Of a stretch of 64,000 bases of DNA, positions 1 to 8,644 are shown one piece after another; positions within the stretch are counted from its first letter, which is position 1, and every line of letters starts with the position of its first letter. A program made the position numbers and the translations under genes. This DNA comes from Loigolactobacillus jiayinensis (GTDB lineage Bacteria > Bacillota > Bacilli > Lactobacillales > Lactobacillaceae). The notes beneath the pieces were generated by a model, which did not search any database, was not told where the DNA came from, and worked only from the letters and a program-made list of their open reading frames with translations. The DNA lies in the NCBI RefSeq assembly GCF_003946445.1, contig NZ_RHOF01000015.1:1-64000 (forward strand), in the 5' to 3' direction.

Positions 1-15
1 CATTTTTTTGACAGC

Positions 16-47
16 AAAAAAGCAACCCACAACTGTGGATTGCTTTT
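16..47 (-). terminator. Intrinsic terminator of nagB
   Basis: On the minus strand an 11-bp stem (arms 34-44 and 21-31, one mismatch) is followed by a run of six T. It lies just after the nagB stop codon. Confidence 0.8.
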
Positions 48-61
48 AAGAAATAAATTAA

Positions 62-772
62 CTATTTGTTGGATAACTTAGATGCAGCAGCTTCATCAAC
101 AATAATAGTAACGTTGTCTTTCTTTTGTAAAATACTTGCTGGGCAATCTGGTGTAACAGGGCCTTCGATCATGCCTTTAACAGCATCAGCTTTTTCAGCA
201 CCCCAAGCCATCAAGATAATGTTATGTGATTTCATGATTGAACCAATACCCATTGAGTAGGCAAACTTAGGTACGTCTTCTTCGTGTTCAAAGTTACGTG
301 AGTTAGCTTCAATTGTAGATTCTGTCAAAGCAACTTTACGTGTTTGGACATCAATTGGGGAGCCAGGTTCGTTAAAGCCGATATGACCGTTACGACCTAA
401 GCCTAATACTTGAAGATCAATTGGGTTGTCAGCGATAACCTTATTGTAACGTTCTGTTTCAGCATTAGCATCTGCTGCTAAGCCGTTAGGTACGTAGCTT
501 TTAGCAAAAGGTTTAGCATCAAATAAATGTTTTGCCATGAAGTAATGGTAGCTTTGGTCATCTTCTGGTGCTAGGCCAACGTATTCGTCCAAGTTAACGG
601 AAGTCATTTTAGTGAAGTCAACGTCACTAGCAATTAAATCCTTATACATGGTTTCTGGTGTGCTACCAGTTGCTAAGCCTAATACCTTAGCACCATTTTT
701 TACGGCATCAATTACCATATCTGCTGCTTTACGGCCGCCTTCAACTTGATCTTTAGTAATAATTACGTTCAT
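62..772 (-). CDS. nagB: Glucosamine-6-phosphate deaminase NagB
   Basis: Converts glucosamine-6-phosphate to fructose-6-phosphate plus ammonia in the cytoplasm, the last step of amino-sugar catabolism. The 236-residue product matches the usual family length. It shows the [15 protein letters not shown] active-site loop and the N-terminal ATGSTPE phosphate-binding loop. The frame stays open to 793, but the ATG at 772 has an AAGGGG ribosome site 9 nt upstream and gives the canonical MNVIITKDQ start. It is a single-gene unit, divergent from mtlA, with its own consensus promoter, a NagR-like operator and a terminator. Confidence 0.97.
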   Translation of the reverse strand: MNVIITKDQVEGGRKAADMVIDAVKNGAKVLGLATGSTPETMYKDLIASDVDFTKMTSVNLDEYVGLAPEDDQSYHYFMAKHLFDAKPFAKSYVPNGLAADANAETERYNKVIADNPIDLQVLGLGRNGHIGFNEPGSPIDVQTRKVALTESTIEANSRNFEHEEDVPKFAYSMGIGSIMKSHNIILMAWGAEKADAVKGMIEGPVTPDCPASILQKKDNVTIIVDEAAASKLSNK

Positions 773-809
773 TACGTTAGAACCCCTTTTCATAAGTTGT
801 CTTACCTTT

Positions 810-825
810 ATTGGTATAGTCCAAT
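810..825. promoter_or_regulatory. NagR/YvoA-like operator for nagB
   Basis: The palindrome ATTGGTATAGTCCAAT differs by one base from the Dre consensus of the GntR-family repressor NagR (ATTGGTATAGACCAAT, recalled from B. subtilis work). It sits just downstream of the nagB -10 box, where a bound repressor would block initiation. A closely related site lies upstream of the PTS gene at 27174. Confidence 0.8.
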
Positions 826-851
826 TATAAATCGTATTTCAGAATAGTCAA
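824..851 (-). promoter_or_regulatory. nagB promoter
   Basis: On the minus strand: TTGACT (846-851), a 16-nt spacer, then TATAAT (824-829). Transcription would start about 815 and run through the NagR-like operator into nagB. Confidence 0.8.
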
Positions 852-923
852 GTCATTTGCGTAAACTTTTCTGAAAAAAGTTCCATTTTAGAGATGGCAC
901 AAAAAAGTGTGCCAAAGTTCTGG

Positions 924-953
924 TTGATGCAATTTCAGTGTAAGCGCTACAAT
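924..953 (+). promoter_or_regulatory. mtl operon promoter with embedded cre site
   Basis: TTGATG (924-929), 18-nt spacer, TACAAT (948-953). A catabolite-responsive element TGTAAGCGCTACAA (939-952) matches TGWAARCGYTWNCA at 13 of 14 positions and covers the spacer and -10 box. CcpA binding there would repress mtlA directly. Confidence 0.7.
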
Positions 954-987
954 GAATTTATACAAATTGAGAGGAGCGTTTTAAGCT

Positions 988-2781
988 ATGGAAGCGACAG
1001 AAAATAATACAAAAAAGAAAACTTCACTTAAAACGAGAGTCCAACGTTTAGGTAGTGCTTTATCTAATATGGTACTACCAAACATCGGGGCATTTATTGC
1101 CTGGGGACTTATGACAGCGTTATTTATTCCAACCGGCTGGCTACCTAATGTAGATTTAGCAAAAATAGGGACGCCAATGGTTACTTATTTATTGCCTTTA
1201 TTAATCGCTTATTCCGGTGGTAAAGCAATTGCTGGCCATCGTGGTGGTGTTGTTGGTGCAATTGCTACAATGGGGGTCATTGTTGGTTCTAATATTCCAA
1301 TGTTTATTGGTGCCATGGCACTAGGACCTTTAGGTGGCTGGTGCATTAAGAAGTGGGATGACAATGTTCAACCACACATTCGCCAAGGTTTTGAAATGTT
1401 AGTTAACAATTTTTCCGCTGGAATTATTGGTATGATCTTAGCTATTATTGGTTTTTATGCGATCGGCCCAGTGGTTTCGACTGCAAGTGGTTGGTTAGCA
1501 ACTGGTGTTGATTACATTATTTCAATTCATCTGATTCCGTTGGCCAATGTATTCATTGAACCAGCAAAGATTTTATTCTTAAATAATGCAATCAATCAAG
1601 GTATTTTAACGCCACTTGGGATTCAAGCGGCTGCTAAAGCTGGTAAGTCTATTCTGTTCTTACTAGAACCTAATCCTGGTCCTGGTCTTGGTGTCTTGCT
1701 AGCCTTTGCTTTGTTTGGTAAAGGTAACGCCAAATCTTCAGCACCTGGTGCAATCATTATTCAGTTCTTAGGTGGGATTCATGAAATTTACTTCCCATAC
1801 ATCTTAATGAAACCAATGTTGTTCTTATCCGTTATTGCTGGTGGTGTTACTGGTACCTTCACATTTAACATGTTAGGCGCCGGCTTAAAAGCTTCACCAT
1901 CACCTGGTTCAATTATTTCTATCTTATTGATGACACCAAAAGGCATCGGTAACTTTGTCAGTGTTCTACTTGGGGTTACTGCGGCTGCCGTAGTTTCATT
2001 CTTAATTTCAATGGTTATCTTGCGCCGCGACAAAACACCAGAAGTTAGTCTGGAAGATAGTCAAGCACAACTAAAATCTATGAAGAGTAGTGCTAAAGGC
2101 ACCGATACAAAGGATGCTAAAGCAATTATGTCTGGTGGCGACGTTAAGAAAATTATTTTTGCTTGTGACGCTGGGATGGGTTCATCCGCAATGGGTGCCT
2201 CAATTCTACGTGATAAGGTCAAGAAGGCGGGATTAGCGCAGTCGGTTACCAATACAGCTATTAGTAGTTTGCAAGATGAAGCTGGTTTATTAGTTGTTAC
2301 GCAGGAAGAATTAGCTGATCGTGCGTTGAAACAAACACCAAATGCGGTTCATGTTTCTGTTGAAAACTTCTTAAATAGTCCAAAGTATGATGAAATCATC
2401 ACCAGCCTGAAGACTAAAGATGTGACAACAACTGATCAAGCACCAGCACAAACAGCTGCAAAAACAGAAACTGCTGATCAAACCTATGCTGTTGATTTCA
2501 GCCAAGTTACTGAAGTAAACTTTGTCCATCATGATCAAAATGTGGGTTCAGCAACTATGGCGATGTCGACTTTCCGTAGTGCGTTGCGCAAGGCGGATAA
2601 AGATATTACTGTCCGTAATGTTGCGGTCAATGAATTGAATGATCAACCACAAGTTTTGGTCTTAGCCAGCAAAGAAACGGCTAAACGGATTAAGAGTCAA
2701 TTTGGTAATTTACAAATTATTGTGGTGGCAAACCTGTTAGATGATGCAGAGTATGCTAAAATTATCTCGAAATTAAAATAA
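988..2781 (+). CDS. mtlA: Mannitol PTS permease EIICB (MtlA)
   Basis: Transports mannitol and phosphorylates it to mannitol-1-phosphate. Residues about 20-345 are the membrane IIC domain with the GGIHEIYFPY motif. Residues about 385-470 are a IIB domain whose phospho-cysteine is Cys393 in FACDAGMGSS. A low-complexity Thr/Ala/Gln linker follows. Then residues about 508-597 form a second IIB-like copy in which the cysteine position is His515 (VHHDQNVGSA). At 597 residues it is about 120 longer than the Bacillus EIICB, the excess being this extra copy. GAGAGGAG precedes the ATG. The IIA is the separate mtlF. Confidence 0.96.
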   Translation: MEATENNTKKKTSLKTRVQRLGSALSNMVLPNIGAFIAWGLMTALFIPTGWLPNVDLAKIGTPMVTYLLPLLIAYSGGKAIAGHRGGVVGAIATMGVIVGSNIPMFIGAMALGPLGGWCIKKWDDNVQPHIRQGFEMLVNNFSAGIIGMILAIIGFYAIGPVVSTASGWLATGVDYIISIHLIPLANVFIEPAKILFLNNAINQGILTPLGIQAAAKAGKSILFLLEPNPGPGLGVLLAFALFGKGNAKSSAPGAIIIQFLGGIHEIYFPYILMKPMLFLSVIAGGVTGTFTFNMLGAGLKASPSPGSIISILLMTPKGIGNFVSVLLGVTAAAVVSFLISMVILRRDKTPEVSLEDSQAQLKSMKSSAKGTDTKDAKAIMSGGDVKKIIFACDAGMGSSAMGASILRDKVKKAGLAQSVTNTAISSLQDEAGLLVVTQEELADRALKQTPNAVHVSVENFLNSPKYDEIITSLKTKDVTTTDQAPAQTAAKTETADQTYAVDFSQVTEVNFVHHDQNVGSATMAMSTFRSALRKADKDITVRNVAVNELNDQPQVLVLASKETAKRIKSQFGNLQIIVVANLLDDAEYAKIISKLK

Positions 2782-2783
2782 GC

Positions 2784-2822
2784 ACGTTCAAAAGCGGTGG
2801 CGATTAAACCGCTTTTGAACGT
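2784..2822 (+). repeat. Stem-loop between mtlA and mtlR
   Basis: Perfect 15-bp inverted repeat (ACGTTCAAAAGCGGT at 2784-2798, complement at 2808-2822) with a 9-nt loop directly after the mtlA stop. No T-run follows. It is more likely an mRNA stabiliser, processing site or partial attenuator that lowers mtlRFD relative to mtlA than a full terminator. Confidence 0.7.
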
Positions 2823-2844
2823 TACCAGAAGGGTTGGTTAGTCT

Positions 2845-4950
2845 GTGTACTTCTCCAATCGTGAAGCAGAGATAATTTTCTTATTACTACGTCATCAAGC
2901 CGGTTTGACTCGCGAGGATCTATCCAAAAACTTAAATGTTAGTCGCCGGACGGTCTATCGCGAGTTATCGAGTTTAGAATCCACTTTAGCACGAGTCCAA
3001 ATTCAGTTAATTAAACAACAAAATCATTATCGATTAGTTGGTGAACCATCAGCGTTAAAAAAATTGCAGCAACAGATCAGCACGGTAGAACGGCCAGAAT
3101 ATTTTGATGTTCATCGACGTCAAAGTGCGGAAACCTGTCGGCTATTGTTACATGATCAAGTGATTACGATGAAGCAATTAGCGGATGAGTTTGGTGTTAG
3201 TGTACCAACAATTTCGCAAGATTTGACTGCCATTGAAACAATTTTAACCGATTATCGCTTGCAGCTATTACGTAAGAAAGCACAAGGTGTGCAGGTGACC
3301 GGCAAAGAAAGTAACCTACGTCGGGTGTTAAGTGGCGTGTTAAATAGCGAAATCAATGAATACGAGTTCTTTGAGTATTTAGCGCAACATTCGCCAGTAG
3401 TTCCGGAGACGGAATCGAGTTCACGTTATTTTATTCAACTACTTGATCCTAGTTTGTTGACCATCAGTTATCAGGCTATTCAAAAGTATCAGCGGCAGTC
3501 GCCGAGCCAGTTTTCAGATAGTCAACTACAACAACTGATTATTGTGTTGACCATTTCAGCAATGCGGATTGCAGCACACCAAACATTAAACGAATTGAAA
3601 CACATTGATAAAAATGAGCTGTTTAAGTATCAGCAAGTGGCCATTGATATCTTTAATCAATTTCCAGCATCAATTCGCGATCATGTTAATTTACTAGAGT
3701 TAGAGTTTTTGGCACTGCAGATTCAAGGAATGAGCTTTGCTTTAGCCAAAAATGTCTTGCTCGACAACTATGATTTAGCACTGGCTTATCAAATTCGTGA
3801 ACTAGTACAGAAGGTGTCAACAGATTTTAAGTGGGATTTTCGCCAAGATGACCAATTGTTTACTGATTTAATGGCTCATTTAGCGGCAGCACTTAAGCGC
3901 TCGCACACCCAACTACCAGAATTAAATAACCCAGTATTGCAGCGAATTAAAACAGAATATGCGCAATTATATAAGATTGTGGCACGCGTGTTAACGGTTG
4001 TCTTTCCACAGGCTGAATTTATTGATAGCGAAATTGCTTATATCGTGATCCATTTTGCTTCATCGTACGAGAAGCGGGTCAAACGATCGAGTTTATCGGC
4101 CTTGGTAGTTTGCGCTAATGGAATCGGCACAGCCAAAATTCTGGAAACACGTTTACGTAAGAATATTCCGGAGTTGACCAAAATTCATGTTTCTCGGGTT
4201 GCTGATTTGAATCATCTCGATCCCAATCAATACGATATTGTATTATCTACGATCGTATTGCCTGGTTTTCCACTGAACTATAAAATGATCAGTCCACTTT
4301 TACTAAAAAGTGAGATCAAGGAGATCACTGAATATTTGCAAAATTATTATGGCAAGGTAGAAACTAAACCGACAGCGCCACGGCCAAAATTGACTGAGCA
4401 AGCGCAGAACTTTAAAGCAGCTTATGAAGTGATGAAAACGGCTAATGATATTTTAGAGCGTATCACAGTTCAGAAAATTGATAACCAACAGCAAGATTTA
4501 CTCGCTACTTTAAATCAAATCACAGCTAGCTTAGCGGGGGTAATTTTGACCGAGCCGCAGCGGATCGCTGATAAGCTATTGAGTCGGATGCAGCAGGCGC
4601 CAGTGGGTATTCCTGATTCACCATTGGCGTTGATCCATACGACTGATAGTAGTATTAAACGCCCATTTTTCTCGATTTATGATTTAAGTGAAACTTTAAC
4701 CATTACGGCAATGGATGATCAAAAAATTGGCTTAAGTCGGGTACTATTAATGCTTGGACCAGCTAAAATGGCCTTTACTGAAAATAGTTTAATGGGCAAA
4801 ATCAGTGGTTCAATCATTGAAAGTGATTTAAATTTAGCAATTTATAAAACGGGTAGTCAGCAAATTGTTTATCAATTGATCAGCAGTTTGTTCTTAGATG
4901 AGATTAAATACCTTAACCAACAATCGATAGAAAAGGGTGACCAAGAATGA
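2845..4950 (+). CDS. mtlR: PRD-type mannitol operon activator MtlR
   Basis: DNA-binding activator of mannitol genes, controlled by PTS phosphorylation. In order: N-terminal helix-turn-helix (SRRTVYREL, residues about 18-45), a second HTH (about 105-130), two PRD domains (about 195-400), a GatB-like IIB domain with Cys423 in VVCANGIGTA, and a C-terminal IIA-Mtl-like domain with His598. Cys423 and His598 correspond in position to the regulatory residues described for Bacillus MtlR. The GTG start has GAAGGG about 9 nt upstream. At 701 residues it is normal length. Its last 4 nt overlap mtlF. Confidence 0.95.
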   Translation: MYFSNREAEIIFLLLRHQAGLTREDLSKNLNVSRRTVYRELSSLESTLARVQIQLIKQQNHYRLVGEPSALKKLQQQISTVERPEYFDVHRRQSAETCRLLLHDQVITMKQLADEFGVSVPTISQDLTAIETILTDYRLQLLRKKAQGVQVTGKESNLRRVLSGVLNSEINEYEFFEYLAQHSPVVPETESSSRYFIQLLDPSLLTISYQAIQKYQRQSPSQFSDSQLQQLIIVLTISAMRIAAHQTLNELKHIDKNELFKYQQVAIDIFNQFPASIRDHVNLLELEFLALQIQGMSFALAKNVLLDNYDLALAYQIRELVQKVSTDFKWDFRQDDQLFTDLMAHLAAALKRSHTQLPELNNPVLQRIKTEYAQLYKIVARVLTVVFPQAEFIDSEIAYIVIHFASSYEKRVKRSSLSALVVCANGIGTAKILETRLRKNIPELTKIHVSRVADLNHLDPNQYDIVLSTIVLPGFPLNYKMISPLLLKSEIKEITEYLQNYYGKVETKPTAPRPKLTEQAQNFKAAYEVMKTANDILERITVQKIDNQQQDLLATLNQITASLAGVILTEPQRIADKLLSRMQQAPVGIPDSPLALIHTTDSSIKRPFFSIYDLSETLTITAMDDQKIGLSRVLLMLGPAKMAFTENSLMGKISGSIIESDLNLAIYKTGSQQIVYQLISSLFLDEIKYLNQQSIEKGDQE

Positions 4951-5390
4951 AGGGACTAGACGAAAAGCTGATTAGTATCAATCAATCAGTGAAAACAAAA
5001 GAAGATGCAATTCGGATGGCTGGTCAGCTTTTAGTTGACAATGGCAACGTTGATGCACCATACATTGATTCGATGCTAGCGCGTAACCGCGATGTTTCCG
5101 TGTATATGGGTAATTTTATTGCCATTCCCCACGGAACCGAAGCTGGTAAGCAATACATCAAAGAAACTGGGATTTCAATCGTCCAATTACCATGGGGCGT
5201 TGACTTTGCCGATGATCCAGCTGATGAAAAATTAGTAACGGTCGTTTTCGGCATCGCCGGTATGAATGGTGAACATTTACAATTGTTATCACAGATTGCA
5301 TTATTCTGTAGTGACATTCATAATGTAGAAAAGCTAGCTGATGCACAATCGGCAGCAGAAATTATAGACTTATTGAAAGAGGTTGAGTAG
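4947..5390 (+). CDS. mtlF: Mannitol PTS EIIA component MtlF
   Basis: Soluble phosphocarrier that accepts phosphate from HPr and passes it to MtlA Cys393. The phospho-histidine is His62 in [10 protein letters not shown]. It has 147 residues, typical of stand-alone EIIA-Mtl. The ATG overlaps the mtlR stop as ATGA, implying translational coupling, and the mtlD ribosome site lies within its 3' end. Confidence 0.96.
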   Translation: MKGLDEKLISINQSVKTKEDAIRMAGQLLVDNGNVDAPYIDSMLARNRDVSVYMGNFIAIPHGTEAGKQYIKETGISIVQLPWGVDFADDPADEKLVTVVFGIAGMNGEHLQLLSQIALFCSDIHNVEKLADAQSAAEIIDLLKEVE

Positions 5391-5391
5391 T

Positions 5392-6546
5392 GTGAAGGCA
5401 GTACATTTTGGTGCAGGTAATATTGGTCGCGGTTTTATTGGTGAAACATTAGCCGCAAATGGTTTTAGTATTGATTTTGTTGATGTCAACAGTACAATTA
5501 TTGATGCGTTGAATCAACGTCATGAATACGATATTGAGTTAGCAGCCGCTAGCCATGAAAAAATTCATGTTGCTAACGTAGATGGCTTGAACAATAAAGA
5601 TCATCCTGAAGCTGTAGTCGCTGCAATCGAAAAAACTGATTTAGTGACAACCGCAATTGGACCTAAGATTTTACCCTTTATTGCACCATTGATTGCTGAC
5701 GGTATTAAAGCGCGGGCCAAGGCCGGTGATGAAACTAAATTAGACGTCATTGCTTGTGAAAACATGATCGGTGGTAGCCAGTTCTTGAAGGCTGAAGTAT
5801 ACAAGCATTTGACTGGTAGCGACAAAACTTATGCTGACGGGCATGTTGGTTTCCCTAACGCTGCGGTTGATCGGATTGTGCCGTTACAACATCATGAAGA
5901 TCCATTGGCTGTTTCCGTTGAACCATTTAAAGAATGGGTCGTTGACGAATCACAAATGGCACGTCCAGAAATTAAATTAGACACTGTCGTTTATGTACCA
6001 GATTTGGAACCCTATATTGAACGTAAATTATTCTCCGTTAACACTGGCCATGCGACTGTTGCGTACACTGGTAAGTATAAGGGCGACACAACTATTGGCG
6101 AAGCTATCGCTGACCCAGAGATTTTCAAACAATTGGAAGGTGCTTTAGCGGAAACCCGTGATTTATTGAGCCATAAATGGGACTTCACTGTTGAAGAATT
6201 AAAGGCTTACCAAGATAAAGTTGCCAGTCGCTTCCAAAACACGTATATTTCTGACGATATTTCACGTGTTGCGCGGACACCAATGCGTAAATTAGGTTTT
6301 GATGAACGCTTCATCCGGCCAATTCGCGAATTAAAAGCACGCAACTTGAACTATGATGTTTTGTTAGATACTGTTGGCATGATCTTTACTTACGACGAAC
6401 CCAATGATGAAGAAAGTGTCAAACTCCAACAATTACTCAAAGATAACGACTTAACTACCGTTATCAAACAAGTGACTAAATTGACTGACGCTGACTTAAT
6501 TGCTGAAATTGCTAAAAGCTATCAAAGCAAGTTAGCCGCTAAATAA
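5392..6546 (+). CDS. mtlD: Mannitol-1-phosphate 5-dehydrogenase MtlD
   Basis: Oxidises mannitol-1-phosphate to fructose-6-phosphate with NAD, feeding glycolysis. The Rossmann motif is at the N-terminus ([14 protein letters not shown]), and the family motifs ACENMIGG and [11 protein letters not shown] follow. The start is GTG at 5392, one base after the mtlF stop, with GAAAGAGG 9 nt upstream. A TTG at 5383 in the same frame has no ribosome site. The 384-residue product agrees with the E. coli enzyme (382). It ends the mtl operon before a strong terminator. Confidence 0.96.
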   Translation: MKAVHFGAGNIGRGFIGETLAANGFSIDFVDVNSTIIDALNQRHEYDIELAAASHEKIHVANVDGLNNKDHPEAVVAAIEKTDLVTTAIGPKILPFIAPLIADGIKARAKAGDETKLDVIACENMIGGSQFLKAEVYKHLTGSDKTYADGHVGFPNAAVDRIVPLQHHEDPLAVSVEPFKEWVVDESQMARPEIKLDTVVYVPDLEPYIERKLFSVNTGHATVAYTGKYKGDTTIGEAIADPEIFKQLEGALAETRDLLSHKWDFTVEELKAYQDKVASRFQNTYISDDISRVARTPMRKLGFDERFIRPIRELKARNLNYDVLLDTVGMIFTYDEPNDEESVKLQQLLKDNDLTTVIKQVTKLTDADLIAEIAKSYQSKLAAK

Positions 6547-6560
6547 AATAAGTTATTTTT

Positions 6561-6594
6561 AAGAATTGTACTGAAATGGTACAATTCTTTTTTT
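6561..6594 (+). terminator. mtl operon terminator
   Basis: AAGAATTGTAC, a short loop, then GTACAATTCTT and a run of T residues, 14 nt after the mtlD stop. Confidence 0.9.
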
Positions 6595-6628
6595 GTACGT
6601 CGATTTTAAAGAAAAATCAAGATTAATT

Positions 6629-6720
6629 TGCTACACTAAGAACAGTTATATCGTTACTATCTAGGCAGCTAGATAGAACTAGGCAGTCTGCTGGCGTATC
6701 AGACAGTTGTCCATGATACG
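6629..6720 (+). promoter_or_regulatory. Promoter and repeat-containing leader of the two-component operon
   Basis: An extended -10 TG-C-TACACT (6629-6637) lies upstream of two direct CTAGGCAG copies spaced 18 bp apart (6661-6668, 6679-6686) and an inverted repeat CGTATCA/TGATACG (6695-6701, 6714-6720). The direct repeats could be a response-regulator autoregulation site. That is inference from spacing only. Confidence 0.35.
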
Positions 6721-6772
6721 TTTTAAAAATAAAAATCAGTCACAGGTCGTGGCGTAGTGGAGGTCAAATTTA

Positions 6773-7462
6773 ATGAAGATTTTAGTCGTTGATGACGATA
6801 AGGATATTGTTGAATTATTAAGTATTTATATTCAAAATGAAGGTTACACGCCGATTAAAGCCTATGACGGTAAGGAAGCTTTAACTAAGTTAGCAACTAA
6901 TCCAGACACTGCGTTGATGATTTTAGATATCATGATGCCTAATATGGATGGCATGGAAGTTGTGCGCGAAGTGCGCAAAGACTCGCAGATCCCAGTTTTA
7001 ATGTTGTCGGCAAAAACAGCCGATATGGATAAGATTCAAGGTTTGATCAGTGGCGCCGACGATTATGTTGCCAAGCCATTTAATCCGCTAGAAGTCATGG
7101 CACGGGTTAAATCATTATTGCGCCGCAGTCAACAGCAAATGACCAACGATACACCTGATGTGCTGGAAATCGGACCGTTAGAGATCAGAAAGGATTCTCA
7201 TGAAGTCACTACTTTAACTGGACAACAAATCCAATTGACTGCATTAGAATTTGGTATTTTATATTTGTTGGCGAGCCATCCTAATCGGGTTTTTTCAGCT
7301 GATGAGATTTTTGAACGAGTTTGGCAACAAGAAAGCATTGTTTCAGCAAAAACGGTTATGGTTCACGTCAGCCATTTACGCGACAAGATCGAAGAAGCAA
7401 CTGATGGTGAAAAGGTGATCCAGACGGTTTGGGGTGTCGGCTATAAAGTCGAAGCGCATTAA
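6773..7462 (+). CDS. OmpR/PhoB-family response regulator, VanR-like
   Basis: Receiver domain (residues 1-120) with the acidic pocket Asp8/Asp9, phospho-acceptor Asp52 in MILDIMMPNMDG and Lys102 in YVAKPF. A winged-helix DNA-binding domain follows (about 130-229, ending VIQTVWGVGYKVE). The sequence style (KILVVDDDKDIVELL, GADDYVAKPFNPLE) resembles the VanR/VanRB group. A histidine kinase and a D,D-carboxypeptidase follow immediately, so a cell-wall stress role is likely. Which signal it answers cannot be read from the sequence. Confidence 0.93.
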   Translation: MKILVVDDDKDIVELLSIYIQNEGYTPIKAYDGKEALTKLATNPDTALMILDIMMPNMDGMEVVREVRKDSQIPVLMLSAKTADMDKIQGLISGADDYVAKPFNPLEVMARVKSLLRRSQQQMTNDTPDVLEIGPLEIRKDSHEVTTLTGQQIQLTALEFGILYLLASHPNRVFSADEIFERVWQQESIVSAKTVMVHVSHLRDKIEEATDGEKVIQTVWGVGYKVEAH

Positions 7463-7483
7463 CTAGTGGAGGCGGAACGAAAA

Positions 7484-8635
7484 TTGAAATTAACCGGCCG
7501 CGAGAAAAGTGCCTTGTTTATCGAAGGCGTGGTAACAGTGATTTTACTGCTGTTATTGGATTTGTCGGTGATTGTGATTCTGAATCAAGCAATTCAAAAT
7601 AATCAGGCTTTAAACGACGGTATTTTTCAAATTAAAAACGCGATCGCAATTGGGCCTAATGGCTTTCATTTAATGAGCTGGCAAAACATTTTTACTTTCT
7701 TGATGTTATTATTTAACGCGGCAGTCGTCTATTGGCGCTTGATTCGCCGTTATCATCAAATGCAATTAAGTCATGTTATTGCTGAATTGCATTATATCGC
7801 TGATGGTCACTTTGAGCACCGAATCCCATTTAAATTAAGTGGTGATCTGCAACGGGTGATTTTAAGTATTAATGCATTGGTGGCCTCAACGGTGCAATCA
7901 ATGGATGAAGAACGTAAGATTGAAAACTCTAAGGATGAGCTGATCACTAATGTCAGCCATGATATTCGAACACCATTGACTTCAATCATTGGTTATTTAG
8001 GCTTAATTGAGGCACAGCAATTTAAAAATGAAAAGCAGTTACTACAGTATTCGCACATTGCTTTTGAAAAAGCGAAGCAAATGCAAAGTTTGGTTGAAGA
8101 TTTATTTGAATATACTAAGGTGCGGCAAACAACAACACCATTGACAATTTCTAAGTTAGATATGGGGCAAATGTTAGAACAAGTAGCAGCTAGTTTTGAA
8201 CTAGAAGCGGCCAAAAAACAGATGCAGATCAATGTTGATTATCGGCCTGATCCGCTGGTCATGACGGCTGATGCGGAGAAACTGAGTCGTGTGTTTAATA
8301 ATTTAATCAGCAATGCGTTGAAATATGGCACTGGTGGACACCATATCTATTTATCGGCTGTGGCGCACGGAGCAGAGGTCGTCATCAAGGTTGCTAATGA
8401 TGGCAAACCGATTCCGCAGTCTGCTTTGACTCAGTTGTTTGACCGTTTCTATCGGGTCGAAGAATCTCGTTCTACGGCAACCGGCGGGACGGGCCTAGGG
8501 TTGGCAATTGCCCAGAGTATTGTTTCTTTACATGATGGTGAGATCTACGCAACTTCAGAACAGAAGTTGACCAGTTTCATTATTCGTTTGCCGTTGAATC
8601 ATGGGGAAAAATTACCACCGCGCGCGGTAGGATAA
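7484..8635 (+). CDS. Sensor histidine kinase, VanS-like
   Basis: Membrane kinase partner of the preceding regulator. Two transmembrane helices (about residues 10-32 and 65-85) flank a short extracytoplasmic loop. A HAMP domain follows, then the H-box with phospho-His in NVSHDIRTPLTSIIGYL, the N-box (FNNLISNALKYG), G-boxes and the GTGLGLAI lid. The frame opens at a GTG (7466), but GGAGGCGG at 7468-7475 is placed for the TTG at 7484, which I take as the start (383 residues). It starts 21 nt after the regulator stop and ends 9 nt before the carboxypeptidase. Confidence 0.92.
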   Translation: MKLTGREKSALFIEGVVTVILLLLLDLSVIVILNQAIQNNQALNDGIFQIKNAIAIGPNGFHLMSWQNIFTFLMLLFNAAVVYWRLIRRYHQMQLSHVIAELHYIADGHFEHRIPFKLSGDLQRVILSINALVASTVQSMDEERKIENSKDELITNVSHDIRTPLTSIIGYLGLIEAQQFKNEKQLLQYSHIAFEKAKQMQSLVEDLFEYTKVRQTTTPLTISKLDMGQMLEQVAASFELEAAKKQMQINVDYRPDPLVMTADAEKLSRVFNNLISNALKYGTGGHHIYLSAVAHGAEVVIKVANDGKPIPQSALTQLFDRFYRVEESRSTATGGTGLGLAIAQSIVSLHDGEIYATSEQKLTSFIIRLPLNHGEKLPPRAVG

Positions 8636-8644
8636 GGGGAAATT

